A DNA stretch of 54,623 nucleotides, taken from positions 1 through 54,623 of the forward strand of contig MTNP01000004.1 in NCBI GenBank assembly GCA_002011475.1, given 5' to 3'. The translations under genes were made by a program, and so were the position numbers. This stretch comes from Dehalococcoides sp. JdFR-54 (GTDB taxonomy: Bacteria; Chloroflexota; Dehalococcoidia; JdFR-54). The notes below the pieces were generated by a model, which was not told where the DNA came from, ran no database searches, and saw nothing but the letters and a program-made list of their open reading frames with translations. This document shows, piece by piece, positions 31,712 through 42,411 of this stretch. Numbering within the stretch: position 1 is the first letter of the stretch; each line of letters starts with the position of its first letter.

Positions 31712-34700
31712 CTATTGGACCGTTGGCTCTCCTTTCCATGGGCTCTCCGTCTTGCCAAAGTTCATCCCCACCAGCACTAGGTCGAAGATGTCCACCAAGC
31801 CGTCAGCATTGATATCGGCGCTAGCTTCAGTCATGCCAAAGACCGCTGCCATTGCTACCAGGTCGTAGATATCGATAACGCCATTTTGGTCAAAATCGCC
31901 TGCCAGCAAAATGACATCGGGCACAGGTATTATCTTTCCACCTATCACCTCCACATCGGCTTTTTCAGCCGGCAGGTGGCCAGGCATGCTAGCGGTGACA
32001 TTATATGTACCCTCTGGTAACTGCTCAAAGGAATAGGACCCATTGATACCAGTCTGGGTCTGGCTTCCATTGACCTGGACGCTAGCGCCGCTGTGGTCCG
32101 GGCGGCCCTGGAGATAAAGCGTGCCCGTAATTGAACCCCACCCAGCGGAAAGGACGCTTGTGGTGGGATCATCGACCTCCGGGGTATCGGGGTCATCAGT
32201 CTTCAGCAGGCCTAATACCATCCCCTGGTTGCTCACCTCCGCACCCTGCTGGAGCGCAGGGTCAAGCTGCACACGGAATGCAATAACCCGTGTTGCGTTC
32301 CCCGGGATGGCGCCGTTCCACACCACCCGATTTGCCTCGGCCTCGTAACCCGTCCCGTCAGCGATATCATCATCGTTGGGGACGCCATCCACAGTGATGG
32401 ACTCGGGAACGTAAGAGGTGCCCTGCGGGAGGGGGTCCTCAAGCTCATTCAGCACGGTGTCCGGGACAGTAACATCGCTGTTGTTGGCGATTTGCACGGC
32501 GTATTCCAACAGGTCGCCTGGCAGCAGCGCGCCCCCGTCTACATCTGCGTCCCGCTTGGTCGCTTCCAGGTCCACAGGTGGGGCCTCAAAGCCACAGCCG
32601 AACTCCGAGGTATTAAAAACCCTGTCGGTCGCCGTGCAGGTAAACTTCCTTCCTGGGGAAGGCGGACGGCCAACCGAGGCGGTAAAACTCCCGTTTGCGT
32701 CAGTGTAGCCCCAAATCCAGAGCACTTGGCCTTGATGGTCAGGGTCAGAAAAGATCTCCACTAGGCACTCGCCGCAGGTAGTACCCACTAGCTTCCCTAA
32801 TACCAGGCTGCCCTCCGGTGGTGGCAGCTCTTCGTTGCCGCCGTTCATGTTCTCAATCCCCTTGCCCTGGTTGGCGTGAATGGAGTTCCGTGTAATCCAG
32901 TTGCTGACCGCATTTGGGCCGTCTACACGGACGCCGTCACGGCCATTAAACCAGATGCAGTTGCTACCGATTTCGTTGTCGGACGCTGAATCGGCGATGT
33001 GGACCCCATCAAGGGCGTTGGGGAGGGACAATTCCGTTAGCGTGTTGGTTATATGACAACCGTTTGTGCCGATGGCATTCTTAAACAAAGTGGTAAGCGT
33101 AGCATCACCCCGTAGGAGGATACCATGGGCATGGTTACCCCCGATAATGTTGTCGCAGATGTCCGTTTCAATACCGCCTGTGACCTCAATCCCTGCCCCC
33201 AGGTTCCCCAGGTTGGGCTCCGTTGTCGTGCCTTCCCGGTCGGTGCCGATCCGGTTAGCCTCCACCACATTGAGTTCCCCACCACGGATCAGGATCCCCG
33301 CCCCCTGGTTGCCCGAGATGATATTTCCTCCTGTACGGAGCCCAATTCTGTTTTCAGTTGAGTTTAGCACCTCCACGCCAGGCCCGCCGTTGGGAACGGC
33401 CCGGGCAACGCCTGCCCTGCGTTCAGGTGAGGGCACTGCAATCCCTATGCTGTTGCCCCAAAGCTCATTGTTTCCGCCTTCACTGATGCGGACGCCGGCC
33501 GCCCCGTTGCCAGAGATGAAGTTCTCCTCGATCGTTGTCAAGATTGTCCCCATGAGGTGGACGCCATTGCCCTGGTTGGGGATGGCGGCATCCCCATGTT
33601 GATTCAGGCCAATGAAGTTTTCCAGGATCTTGTTCTCTTCACCTCCAATGACCACGATTCCATCAAAGTTCCCGGAGATCACGTTGTTTGCCCTCATCAC
33701 ACTGCCCACAGGTGGAGGGCCGCCAACCTCGTTCCGGTTGCCATCTGCTATCAGGACGCCGCTGCCCAAGTTGCCCAAGTCCCCCCTGGTGCCATCGGTC
33801 CCGATGAAGTTCCCCTGGATGATGTTGTTGTTGCCCTGAGTTACCTCAACCCCATGCCAGGCGTTGCCGCCAATGGTGTTTTTGAGAACATAGTTGTTGC
33901 TGGCACTGAGCACCACGCCGCTGCCGAGGTTGGACAACCTTTTTTCGTGGTTCAGGTCTGTCCCGATGGTATTGAACAGTATGATGTTCTCCTCTCCCTC
34001 GCTTATCACAACCCCGTGGGCTCCGTTCCCCGAGATGACGTTGGCCTGGTCTGGCTCATCGGTAAGGGCGCTCGTCTCGCACTTCCCCTGAAGGAATTCA
34101 CGGAGGGTGCCGATGCAGTTGCGGTTTCCCCGGACGAGCACACCGTTGTGGAGGTTGCCCAGGCCTTTCACCCCGTTGACGTCGGTCCCGATGCGGTTCC
34201 TGTACAGGTCGTTCTCATCGCCGACGATAACCACGCCATTGCCCAGACCCGAAATCGGTCCGACCCCTGTGCTGGCGCTGACCACGTTGCCCCGGACGTT
34301 ATTACCATTAGCCTCCACCTTAATGCCACCGCCGTTGCCTATCCCCTGTGTGCCCGTGACGTCGACGCCGATGAAGTTGCCCTGCACCGTGTTCCCCGTG
34401 GCACTCACACGATCGGCTTCGATGAGCACGCCATAGGCGCCGCTGCCGGCGATCACGTTGCAGGCCCCGGTGCACGGCCCGCCCAGTTTCGTCCCGGCCA
34501 TGCCCCCAATGGTGTTACCCGATGAATCGACAATCCATACGCCTGAGAACCCAGCGCCGAGACCAAGGGTGCCGGTCACGTCGGTGCCCATGTAGTTGCC
34601 GAGAACCTCGTTTCCCGTGGTGTCAAGGAACCGAACGTGGTTCCACCAGCTCCCCGAGATGATGTTCCGTTCCCCTGGCGTGGTGCCTCCAATGGTGTTG

Positions 34701-35335
34701 CCCGTTGCACCTGCTCCAACAATGACCACCCCGACGGCGTTACCCAGTTCGTCGCCACTATCGGCTATCCCATCGGGATCGGTGACCGTCCCGGTTATGT
34801 CGGTGCCCATGAAGTTGCCCAGGACTCGGTTCCCCGATGCGACCCTGTCGATCAGAATGCCTTGCGTGGCGTTGGCCGAGATGAGGTTGCAGTCCCGGTT
34901 GCACACCCCAGGGTCATGGTCCGTTCCCCCGATGACGTTGTTGGAGCCAGTCACAACAATCCCACCCAGTCCACCAAAGGGATGCTGCCGGCCGTTGCCG
35001 AGGGCAATGGCGCCCGTGACGTCGGTGCCGATGTAGTTGCCTACAACGCGGTTGTTCGAGCCTATCCAGAGACCAGAGTCGAAGCCATTGATTACCAGCC
35101 CTTTCACCGTGCTGTCACTGCCGATGCGCAGACCGGCTGCGGCAAGCCCCGCCTTGCTGCCTTCCAGCTCGATAATCGGGCTGCCGGCGAAGCCCGGCTG
35201 GGTGGTGCCGTCAATGATCCCCGGGCCCCTCAACCCAGGCAGCTCGCGGGCCGGGCTGATCGTCTGCACCCCCGAGCCTATGCTGAAGTGAATGCTGTCC
35301 AGCCCTGGGTGGACCACTGAACCAAAGTGGCCCAC
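31712..35335 (-). CDS. Giant secreted-type beta-helix protein with DUF11 and dockerin-like domains, 5'-truncated
   Basis: 1207 visible residues. Residues 9-900: right-handed beta-helix built from many repeats of the form N-x-I-x-G-N-x-I-G-T-D. About 920-1065: a DUF11-like adhesive beta-domain ([20 protein letters not shown]). About 1067-1135: carboxypeptidase-regulatory-like domain ([13 protein letters not shown]). Final 60: a dockerin-like pair of calcium loops ([13 protein letters not shown] and [13 protein letters not shown]). No signal peptide: relatives begin with a longer part before [18 protein letters not shown], which here is the very start, so the 5' end is missing at the junction near 35.32 kb. 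Probably a cell-surface or released protein; no cohesin is seen. Confidence 0.78.
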   Translation of the reverse strand: MGHFGSVVHPGLDSIHFSIGSGVQTISPARELPGLRGPGIIDGTTQPGFAGSPIIELEGSKAGLAAAGLRIGSDSTVKGLVINGFDSGLWIGSNNRVVGNYIGTDVTGAIALGNGRQHPFGGLGGIVVTGSNNVIGGTDHDPGVCNRDCNLISANATQGILIDRVASGNRVLGNFMGTDITGTVTDPDGIADSGDELGNAVGVVIVGAGATGNTIGGTTPGERNIISGSWWNHVRFLDTTGNEVLGNYMGTDVTGTLGLGAGFSGVWIVDSSGNTIGGMAGTKLGGPCTGACNVIAGSGAYGVLIEADRVSATGNTVQGNFIGVDVTGTQGIGNGGGIKVEANGNNVRGNVVSASTGVGPISGLGNGVVIVGDENDLYRNRIGTDVNGVKGLGNLHNGVLVRGNRNCIGTLREFLQGKCETSALTDEPDQANVISGNGAHGVVISEGEENIILFNTIGTDLNHEKRLSNLGSGVVLSASNNYVLKNTIGGNAWHGVEVTQGNNNIIQGNFIGTDGTRGDLGNLGSGVLIADGNRNEVGGPPPVGSVMRANNVISGNFDGIVVIGGEENKILENFIGLNQHGDAAIPNQGNGVHLMGTILTTIEENFISGNGAAGVRISEGGNNELWGNSIGIAVPSPERRAGVARAVPNGGPGVEVLNSTENRIGLRTGGNIISGNQGAGILIRGGELNVVEANRIGTDREGTTTEPNLGNLGAGIEVTGGIETDICDNIIGGNHAHGILLRGDATLTTLFKNAIGTNGCHITNTLTELSLPNALDGVHIADSASDNEIGSNCIWFNGRDGVRVDGPNAVSNWITRNSIHANQGKGIENMNGGNEELPPPEGSLVLGKLVGTTCGECLVEIFSDPDHQGQVLWIWGYTDANGSFTASVGRPPSPGRKFTCTATDRVFNTSEFGCGFEAPPVDLEATKRDADVDGGALLPGDLLEYAVQIANNSDVTVPDTVLNELEDPLPQGTSYVPESITVDGVPNDDDIADGTGYEAEANRVVWNGAIPGNATRVIAFRVQLDPALQQGAEVSNQGMVLGLLKTDDPDTPEVDDPTTSVLSAGWGSITGTLYLQGRPDHSGASVQVNGSQTQTGINGSYSFEQLPEGTYNVTASMPGHLPAEKADVEVIGGKIIPVPDVILLAGDFDQNGVIDIYDLVAMAAVFGMTEASADINADGLVDIFDLVLVGMNFGKTESPWKGEPTVQ

Positions 35336-38300
35336 GGAAGCGATGTATCAAGCTTCAGCAAAATTAGTTCGATACCTCTGCCAGAAATATGACATAGCTA
35401 TGGACAGAAGCCATATAGTCGGTCATGATGAGATTTATTCTGGGCCTGATCCTGGCCCGTACTGGGATTGGGACAAATATATGCAATTAGTGAACCGCCC
35501 GCCCACAGCCCCGACGGTAGACGTAACTCCAGACAGCCCCTTGACCACTGACGACCTAGTATGTACCATCACCATCCCGAGCACAGACCCAGACGGCGAT
35601 CCTGTTAGCTACTCCTATGCCTGGTACAAGAACGGGGCGTTGCAATCAGCGCTGACCACCAACATCGTTTCTGCCTCAGAGACAGCCAAAGGCGAGACCT
35701 GGAGGTGTGTGGTCACCCCAAACGATGGCACGATGGACGGGCCTTCAGCTCAGGATGAGGTCACTATCGTGCCACGGGTATGGCATGTCGATGACGACAA
35801 GCAGGACTACCCTGATGCCGACTTCACCAAGATTCAAGATGCGGTGGATGCTGCCAGTGCGGGAGACACCATTTTTGTTTATGAAGGAACCTACCACGAG
35901 AATATAGTCATACATAAATCGCTAAGTCTGATTGGCAAAGACAGAAACACCACAGTTATTGATGCAAATGGTGTCAAGAAAGGCATTCTCGTTGACAATG
36001 TTTGGGACAGTATAAGATGCTCAATCGAAGGATTCACGATAAGGAATTCAGGGGAAGGATATAGTGGTGGCATAGGGAATGCCGGGATAGTCCTACATAC
36101 TTGGGGAAAGGGCATCTTCGAAATTACAAATAACATACTAATAGACAATCCAGGTATGGCAGGAGGGATTCTTACAGATAGCAAAGGAACTATTTCGGGC
36201 AATATGATTTCAGCAAGCCCCCACGGCATATTCGTAACTCAGGGGTGCAACAACACAATTATAATAGGCAATTCAATAACGAATTGCGGGGTGGGGGTGT
36301 ACGTCCATTGGCAGTCAAACGCAATACAAATAATAAATAATACCATCGCAGCCAACCAGTCTGGGGTCTTCCTTGGTCCTCCGGGCAACCTGACCTACCT
36401 CAATAACTTCATAGACAACCAAGATAATGTTTCGTCTAATTCATTAAACACTTGGCACTCCCCAGAGGAAATAACCTACACCTACAACGGCAAAACCTAC
36501 ACAAACTACCTCGGCAACTACTGGAGCGACTACCCTGGAGGTGACGCCAATGGAGATGGGATTGGGGATACCCCCTACAGCATAGATGGGGACAAGGATA
36601 GCTATCCACTGATAGGGGTATGGAAAGACGGCGTTATCATCCCACCCCCTAACTACGGGGTAGATCTATCCTGGGGAGAACCCGAAAAACGGATAGGGCC
36701 AGGAGAGACCGCAAGCTATACTTTGACGGTCAAAAACACCGGTAACCGACAGGATACATTTGACTTAACCTGTTCTGACCCTCCATCCGGCTGGATAGCA
36801 ATTTTGGATGAAAACTCGGTGATCCTGGATCCGGAAGCTTCAACCGATATTACCTTAAGAATTACTGCGCCGTATGATGCTCAAGATGGTGACAAGGCTA
36901 CCATAACTGTTATAGCAACATCTCAAGGGGACTCGTCTAAGAGAGATTCAATCATTATTACCACGACTATCGGAAAAAATTGGCTTACCGGATGGAAATA
37001 TCGCGAAAAATTATCGATAGACCATACTAAAATAGACGCTGATTTAACTGATTTTCCAGTCGCAGTATTCTTAAATTCCAGTAACTTTGATTTCTCAAAA
37101 GCAAGAAGTGATGGCTTCGATATCAGATTTACAAGTTCTGACGGTGTAACCCTCCTGAAGTATGAGAGAGAAAGGCACGATGCTATAAATCAGAAAGCAG
37201 TATATCACGTAAAAATTCCTTTTGTTTCTTCCACAACTGATACCGAATTCTACCTCTACTATGGCAATCCTAACGCTAGTAACGGAGTCGATCCAGCCAG
37301 TGTTTGGGATAGCAATTTCAAAGGAGTTTGGCACTTGAATCAGGATCCTTCAGAGGTAGCCCCTCAAATCTTGGATAGCACAGCAAATAACAACAACGGA
37401 ACCTGTCAAGGTTCAATGGCCCTGGATGATTTGGTTGAAGGTAAAATTGGACAATGTCTAGAGTTTGATGGCTCAGATAACTATATTAATTTGCCCACAT
37501 CCTTCTTGCAAACGGGAGCCAACCCTTGGACAATAGAGGGGTGGTGCTATGCAACCGATAGCGATGAAAGATATATTTGGAACGCTGGGCCTTGGAAAGG
37601 TGGACAAGTAATTTATCTGGGGCAGCATGGAAAATATCTAGTTGGCTGGTATAGCGGAGGATTTGGAGATGATGCTTTAGTTACAAATACTTGGAAATAT
37701 CTGACTGCCACCTATGATGGAACTACCGTCAGGCTTTATGTTGATGGAGTGAGTTCTTGGAGTGAAGATGCTACCTTAAATTTACAACAACAAGATTGTT
37801 GGATAGGAGCCAGGAATTCAGATGGGGGTGCTGTTTTCAAATGGTCGGGAAAGATAGATGAAATAAGATATTCAAGGGTTTGCCGTTCTGACGCTTGGCT
37901 TAAAGCCTCCTACCATTCTGGAAATAATACTTTGTTGACCTATGAAGGAGATGGGCCTGGCGTTGTAACTGGCATTGTCCGCCTGCAGGGCCGCAATGAC
38001 CACAGCGGGGCCACAATTTCCATTCCTGGCTACGAGCCAGTCGTCACCGACGCAGCGGGCAACTTCAGCCTGACAGTAGACCCAGGCACTTATGAAATTC
38101 AAGCTACCATGCTCGGTTATCTAAAGGCGGTCAAGTCAGATGTCGTAGTAGAGTCGGGGAGCACAACGACACTGCCAGATGTGACCCTTTTGGGCGGAGA
38201 TGTCAATGGTGACCTGGTGATTGACATATCAGACTTAGCGACAATAGCATCGCAATTCAATATCGTGGTGTCGGGCGAGACGGTGGACGTTACCGCCAAT

Positions 38301-40580
38301 GGCATGGTGGACGTCTATGACCTGGTGCTCGTGGGGATGAACTTCTACAGAACCCGAAGCCCCTGGGCCCCGCCCGGGAAGATCGCTTTCGTGTCTGAGC
38401 GGGATGGCAATCCCGAGATCTATGTCATGAATGCGGATGGCTCAAACCAAACGCGCTTGACCAATAATCCGGAACGGGATCGGTGCCCTGCGTGGTCGCC
38501 GGATGGCGGCCGAATGAGCTTCACAAGAGGATATACGGGGATCTACGTTATGGACTCCAGTGGCCAAAATGAGGAAAAACTCATCAGCCGACATGCTGGC
38601 TGGGCAGCGGTATGGTCTCCCGATGGTAGCCGTATCGCCTTCGACTCCGGCGTGTGTGGACAGCGCGAAATCTATGTGATGGACGCTGATGGCGCAAACC
38701 TGACACGCCTAACCAATAATTCGGCAAACGATTCACATCCCGCATGGTCACCTGACGGAAGCCAAATCGTCTTCCAATCCGACCGCGACGGAAGGGATTC
38801 AATCTACGTGATGAATAGCGATGGCAGCGATCAAAGACCCCTCACGGACAACCTGGGAAACGATGGACAGCCCGCGTGGTCTCCTGACGGGAGATTCATC
38901 GCCTTCCAGTCCGACCGGGGCGGCGCCCGCAATATCTGGATCATGGATGCTGACGGCGGCAATCTGAGGATGGTTACCAATTTTGGATATGGCTGGTACC
39001 CCAGGGATGCAACCTGGCCCAGCTGGTCACCCGACGGTAGCCAGATCGCCTTCTATGCCTGGGTTACACAGGGCAACACCGAAATCTACGTCATAGATGC
39101 CGACGGCACAAACCTGATGCGTCTGACGCGCAACTCGGCACCAGATTGGGGTCCGACATGGTGGTCTCGCCCCTCTAAAGCGGCTCCAATACTGAGCTCC
39201 CCTTCCCACGTAGCTGGCGACCCATCCACTGATGGGAAAATGGTAGAACTATCGGGGCAGACATACCTTACAGGTAGCGCGCCGAGACTCCTGATTGACG
39301 GTAAAGGCGGTGTTAACATTGCTGGTAATATTGCTTCACTTCAGAAAGGGTTTTACCGCTTGACGGGGGTTTACGACTATGACACCAATACCCTGGACGT
39401 ATATGAGTCGGTCAAAGAGGAAGTAAAGTATCTGGCGATAAAGGCAGGCAAGGAACTTGACATCAACTTGGTGCCGGTCGCAGTGAAAGGGTTAATTGCC
39501 ACACCGCCCAGGGAAGTTGCAAATACTCTGACTTCCTATCTCTCAATCCCGAACTCCCCAAAGGATGTGCCTATCTACCCTTATGTCGTTTATGCACAAG
39601 ATGGATTCTATTTGGCGCTCTCTGATACTTTGGTCCACCTTCCTGCGGAAGTCACCCTCTTTCACGAGGGTGAAGAGTATAGCTTTACCTTCTCCGCTGG
39701 CCAAGTGAAAGGAACTCTCCTCAAGACCCCGCTTGAGGAAATAGAACTCGGTTCCAAGTGGCAGCCTGATGAGTTCGGCGGGGTGATCATTGCCGAGAAC
39801 ATACAGGCATCTAAACCAACGAATGCTACGGTTCAACAGATTTCTAATGACCCGGCTTCCTTTGCCTTTAAGAGAGTGCGTATCCATGGCACTTATGTAG
39901 TAGCTACGGCAACGGTAGATTACTCCGAACTGAAGATGCCTTTCGGGGTAGGAATTCTCGCTGATAGCCCTATTGAGCTCTTCTTTGAGGAAAAGGGGCC
40001 AAGGCTTGAGACCATAGACCCTGAAAGAAAGGTCTGGCAACTAAGGCAGGCAGAGGTCATAGGCACTGTTCTCTACCCCACGGAGGAGGTCCTGAAATAC
40101 CTGGACTACTCCGCTCCCCTGAGTGGCCAAGAGGTGAAGGCAGGGGTTAAGCCTGCTCTGATTGTGGACACCCTCGTCGATGAAGTAGTAGCTGTAGCCA
40201 ACATTAGTGAGTTAAACCCTGTAACAGGAAACCCACGCCAATACTGGGGAAAGGTGGTCGAGTTTGACGGCTACGCTCTTGGGGTTAATATTCGTCTCAA
40301 GGATGTGGTTGAAGCTATTGCGCAGACGGAAATACCTATCAACGTGAACATGCTAGCCATAGGGATTGCCGACAGCCCAGCGCTTGGGTCACAGCTGGCC
40401 ATAATAGGGCTCAACAATGAGCTTCTCGATAAAGGCGGAGAGACTATTGTGGGAAGGTTCATGTTCAGGGTAGCGGTTAGTGAAATGCCTATTAAACTGG
40501 TTGACATTGAAAGCGCTGACACGGCCTTTTTCCTACTGAGCAGAGAAGAACTGCCGATCAAGATACCCACGGAGCTTTAA
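35292..40580 (+). CDS. Giant multidomain surface-type protein, 5'-truncated
   Basis: 1762 residues as an open frame, but only from about 35328 is the sequence native. Order: tail of an N-acetylmuramoyl-L-alanine amidase (14-60; [19 protein letters not shown] with the zinc-ligand-type His), Ig-like (68-160), NosD-type beta-helix (160-443), CARDB-like (454-559), DUF2341 (562-690), LamG-type lectin (693-884), carboxypeptidase-regulatory-like (889-965), dockerin-like (968-1026; ending [11 protein letters not shown] as in the neighbour), six PD40/TolB-type propeller blades (1027-1293; repeats of [10 protein letters not shown] and AWSPDG), then 470 residues I cannot assign. The amidase head and any signal peptide are lost. 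Composition is more AT-rich than the core genes. Probably cell-wall or surface associated. Confidence 0.75.
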   Translation: MLSSPGWTTEPKWPTEAMYQASAKLVRYLCQKYDIAMDRSHIVGHDEIYSGPDPGPYWDWDKYMQLVNRPPTAPTVDVTPDSPLTTDDLVCTITIPSTDPDGDPVSYSYAWYKNGALQSALTTNIVSASETAKGETWRCVVTPNDGTMDGPSAQDEVTIVPRVWHVDDDKQDYPDADFTKIQDAVDAASAGDTIFVYEGTYHENIVIHKSLSLIGKDRNTTVIDANGVKKGILVDNVWDSIRCSIEGFTIRNSGEGYSGGIGNAGIVLHTWGKGIFEITNNILIDNPGMAGGILTDSKGTISGNMISASPHGIFVTQGCNNTIIIGNSITNCGVGVYVHWQSNAIQIINNTIAANQSGVFLGPPGNLTYLNNFIDNQDNVSSNSLNTWHSPEEITYTYNGKTYTNYLGNYWSDYPGGDANGDGIGDTPYSIDGDKDSYPLIGVWKDGVIIPPPNYGVDLSWGEPEKRIGPGETASYTLTVKNTGNRQDTFDLTCSDPPSGWIAILDENSVILDPEASTDITLRITAPYDAQDGDKATITVIATSQGDSSKRDSIIITTTIGKNWLTGWKYREKLSIDHTKIDADLTDFPVAVFLNSSNFDFSKARSDGFDIRFTSSDGVTLLKYERERHDAINQKAVYHVKIPFVSSTTDTEFYLYYGNPNASNGVDPASVWDSNFKGVWHLNQDPSEVAPQILDSTANNNNGTCQGSMALDDLVEGKIGQCLEFDGSDNYINLPTSFLQTGANPWTIEGWCYATDSDERYIWNAGPWKGGQVIYLGQHGKYLVGWYSGGFGDDALVTNTWKYLTATYDGTTVRLYVDGVSSWSEDATLNLQQQDCWIGARNSDGGAVFKWSGKIDEIRYSRVCRSDAWLKASYHSGNNTLLTYEGDGPGVVTGIVRLQGRNDHSGATISIPGYEPVVTDAAGNFSLTVDPGTYEIQATMLGYLKAVKSDVVVESGSTTTLPDVTLLGGDVNGDLVIDISDLATIASQFNIVVSGETVDVTANGMVDVYDLVLVGMNFYRTRSPWAPPGKIAFVSERDGNPEIYVMNADGSNQTRLTNNPERDRCPAWSPDGGRMSFTRGYTGIYVMDSSGQNEEKLISRHAGWAAVWSPDGSRIAFDSGVCGQREIYVMDADGANLTRLTNNSANDSHPAWSPDGSQIVFQSDRDGRDSIYVMNSDGSDQRPLTDNLGNDGQPAWSPDGRFIAFQSDRGGARNIWIMDADGGNLRMVTNFGYGWYPRDATWPSWSPDGSQIAFYAWVTQGNTEIYVIDADGTNLMRLTRNSAPDWGPTWWSRPSKAAPILSSPSHVAGDPSTDGKMVELSGQTYLTGSAPRLLIDGKGGVNIAGNIASLQKGFYRLTGVYDYDTNTLDVYESVKEEVKYLAIKAGKELDINLVPVAVKGLIATPPREVANTLTSYLSIPNSPKDVPIYPYVVYAQDGFYLALSDTLVHLPAEVTLFHEGEEYSFTFSAGQVKGTLLKTPLEEIELGSKWQPDEFGGVIIAENIQASKPTNATVQQISNDPASFAFKRVRIHGTYVVATATVDYSELKMPFGVGILADSPIELFFEEKGPRLETIDPERKVWQLRQAEVIGTVLYPTEEVLKYLDYSAPLSGQEVKAGVKPALIVDTLVDEVVAVANISELNPVTGNPRQYWGKVVEFDGYALGVNIRLKDVVEAIAQTEIPINVNMLAIGIADSPALGSQLAIIGLNNELLDKGGETIVGRFMFRVAVSEMPIKLVDIESADTAFFLLSREELPIKIPTEL
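35311..35333. other. Imperfect palindrome at a head-to-head gene junction
   Basis: GGACCACT (35311-35318) and AGTGGCCC (35326-35333) pair with one mismatch around a 7-nt loop. This hairpin lies exactly where two genes on opposite strands lose their 5' ends, as expected of a fold-back template switch, an inversion end or a chimeric assembly. Confidence 0.6.
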
Positions 40581-40620
40581 AGCCTCAGTGCATCTATTAG
40601 GTCCCTCAGGAGCGGATTGG

Positions 40621-40819
40621 CAATGGTCACCGCCTTGGGCTATGCCTTTGCCTCTGGAGTGGGGACGCTTCAGGCACCACAAACCCCGCAACGGTCATGA
40701 TGGACTCAGACAAGAGCATTACCGCCCACTTCGCTTCTAGCACCCTTCAATTAATACAGGTGTCCTCGGTCAGTGCTTCTATAGCGGTACAACGAGCTGT
40801 CTGGGTTCGTCTTTTTTAA
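40621..40819 (+). pseudogene. Frameshifted remnant of a bacterial repeat (Flg_new_2-like) domain
   Basis: From 40655 the frame reads WSGDASGTTNPATVMMDSDK, then SITAHF, the well-known end of the secreted WSGD...TMDSDKSVTAHF repeat. Just before, in another frame, 40638-40649 codes GYAF, the expected lead-in, so one frameshift separates the halves. It runs to a TAA at 40817-40819 without a start. A leftover from another surface-protein gene. Confidence 0.6.
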
Positions 40820-41057
40820 ACCCAAGCCCTTCCTTAGCTCATCTCGTGCTCCCTCATCATCGTATGCCCCAAGTTGATCGCGCACGGCATAGGGTCCTGC
40901 CCGGAGCGGTCTGGGGTCCGAACCTGACCAGATACAAGATGAGCCAAACTCCCACAATGAGGCTGCCGGTGCTCAAGCGGGCCATTTGAAAAAGGGCAAC
41001 GGCTTGACAAAACTGTACCTGTAAATATCTCTGAGACAGTCTAAGGCAAAAAAGACC
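40820..41057. other. Intergenic stretch, nothing recognised
   Basis: About 240 bp between two pseudogene remnants. A 68-codon minus-strand frame (40751-40957) has no family resemblance or good ribosome-binding site and overlaps the repeat remnant. I see no RNA gene here. Confidence 0.4.
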
Positions 41058-41405
41058 TTACACCGGTGCTAAGACCCTGGGCTTTCTGCCATTCCTCTTT
41101 ACGCTGCTGAGCAGTTCCTCCCTTCTAGCCAGGATCTCCTCCCCACACCCCTCGTGCCTGTCAATAGGCTTGATGTCTCCAATCCCCTGGTGATACCTCT
41201 GGGTGCTGTACCTCTCTGTAGCTGCCCTAATACGCTCACGAGCTTCTTCTGGGTTGCCGTAGTGGTAAAGCCCTATCTCTTCTTCCCTCAAAGTGCGATG
41301 GAAGGCTCAATGCGCCTAATGGACTGGGGATGCCCGAAGGGGATACAGCGATGACTTATCCCCAGCTCCCCACACGCTTCCTCGAAGGGTATGGCCTTAC
41401 CTCCT
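41058..41405 (-). pseudogene. Remnant of a DDE (integrase-core) transposase, frameshifted
   Basis: Minus strand: one frame gives EEACGELGISHRCIPFGHPQ then SIRRIE; a second frame gives FHRTLREEEIGLYHYGNPEE, ARERIRAATERYSTQRYHQ and GIGDIKPIDRHEG, ending LAPV. Together they match the C-terminal integrase core of IS3-like transposases (catalytic glutamate region IERFHRTLREE, then YNxxRxHQ). One base is missing between IE and FHRT, and the N-terminal two thirds is gone. No terminal repeats were seen. Confidence 0.65.
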
Positions 41406-41411
41406 CTTGGA

Positions 41412-41888
41412 TTACTTCCCTTGGGGTTTGAAGTATTCTATATCGAGGATTGAGCCAGTCCGCTGGGCTTTGGGTTTGAACACCGCTTCCACTGGCATGC
41501 CGATCCTCGTCTCCTCAAGTCTCACCTCACCCAGCCTATGGACTATCCCACCACAAACACCATCAATTTGAACCATAGCCACGATTATCGGCTCCGGCAA
41601 TCTAGCGCCATCCAGGTCAAAGTGAGCGATGGTATAAGTATGCACCTTCCCTCTGCCCCCCACCTCAATCCATGCCTGTAGCTCGTTGAAGCAACGCTCA
41701 CAATAAATTCGCGGCGGCACATAAGTCAAATTACATCTTTCACACCTCAACCCCATGATCCTGCCATTGTCCTTAATCTCCCTGAAAAACCGCTCCCCCG
41801 CAATCCCAAAGGTATATTGTCCATATACCGGGATCTCGCCGTGGAGCGGCTTAGTCTGGCTGACCTGAACAACTTTATCTGCTGGCAT
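41412..41888 (-). CDS. DUF35 zinc-ribbon/OB-fold protein (second cluster, a)
   Basis: 158 residues. ERFFREIKDNGRIMGLRCER opens the typical DUF35 start; zinc ribbon CERCNLTYVPPRIYCERCF; OB-fold strands GKVHTYTIAHFDLDGARLPE and IIVAMVQIDGVCGGIVHRL. It follows the next DUF35 gene after 3 bp, the last gene of the cluster. Two different DUF35 proteins for two thiolases suggests that each thiolase has its own partner. Ends right beside the transposase remnant. Confidence 0.88.
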   Translation of the reverse strand: MPADKVVQVSQTKPLHGEIPVYGQYTFGIAGERFFREIKDNGRIMGLRCERCNLTYVPPRIYCERCFNELQAWIEVGGRGKVHTYTIAHFDLDGARLPEPIIVAMVQIDGVCGGIVHRLGEVRLEETRIGMPVEAVFKPKAQRTGSILDIEYFKPQGK

Positions 41889-41891
41889 CTC

Positions 41892-42401
41892 CTACCCCTC
41901 TATTGGTTTCCAGTATTCGATATCGGTAATCGCCCCTTCCCGCTCCGCCTCCGGTTTCCACACCGCCTTAACCCTCATCCCAATCTTTACCTGTTTGGGG
42001 TCAACCTCCCCTAATAGGTGCATGATGGCCACGCCACCGGAGCCATCGATTTCAATCAGGGCGGGAATCTGGGGCTCCTTTATTCGGTTGGCCATGGAAT
42101 CAGTATAAGCGATTGAGAAGGTATTGACCGTGCCAGTGTCTTTGAGGCGGATCCATTCATCTACTGTCCGAAAACAACACTCGCAGAAGGCCCGGGCTGG
42201 GAGCAATACCCGACGGCACTTGTGGCACTTGGTGCCCATAATCCTGCCCCTTTTCAACTCAGCGAAATAACGGCCATAGCCGATACCCGCATCCCAGGCA
42301 TACTTCAGATTAGGGTGCCACTCCGTGAGCAAAACCCTCTTTTCCGCGATATCAGCCTCTTTTAGGGCTGTTCCTGGCCATTCTTCGATTTTCTCACGCA
42401 T
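41892..42401 (-). CDS. DUF35 zinc-ribbon/OB-fold protein (second cluster, b)
   Basis: 169 residues. Zinc ribbon CHKCRRVLLPARAFCECCF, preceded by YFAELKRGRIMGTKC and followed by the OB-fold (GTVNTFSIAYTDSMANRIKE, PALIEIDGSGGVAIMHLLGE). The N-terminal 35 residues (ADIAEKRVLLTEWHPNLKYA) are longer than in its neighbour. It lies 10 bp after the thiolase at 42412 and 3 bp before the other DUF35 gene. Confidence 0.88.
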   Translation of the reverse strand: MREKIEEWPGTALKEADIAEKRVLLTEWHPNLKYAWDAGIGYGRYFAELKRGRIMGTKCHKCRRVLLPARAFCECCFRTVDEWIRLKDTGTVNTFSIAYTDSMANRIKEPQIPALIEIDGSGGVAIMHLLGEVDPKQVKIGMRVKAVWKPEAEREGAITDIEYWKPIEG

Positions 42402-42411
42402 AACTCCCTCC

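Noticed and set aside
33000-35200. CRISPR or tandem DNA repeats in the beta-helix gene
   Set aside because: The periodicity is at protein level (beta-helix turns); DNA copies are too diverged, and no CRISPR array was seen anywhere in the window.
40751-40957. 68-codon minus-strand frame
   Set aside because: Overlaps the repeat-domain remnant, no ribosome-binding site and no recognisable sequence.
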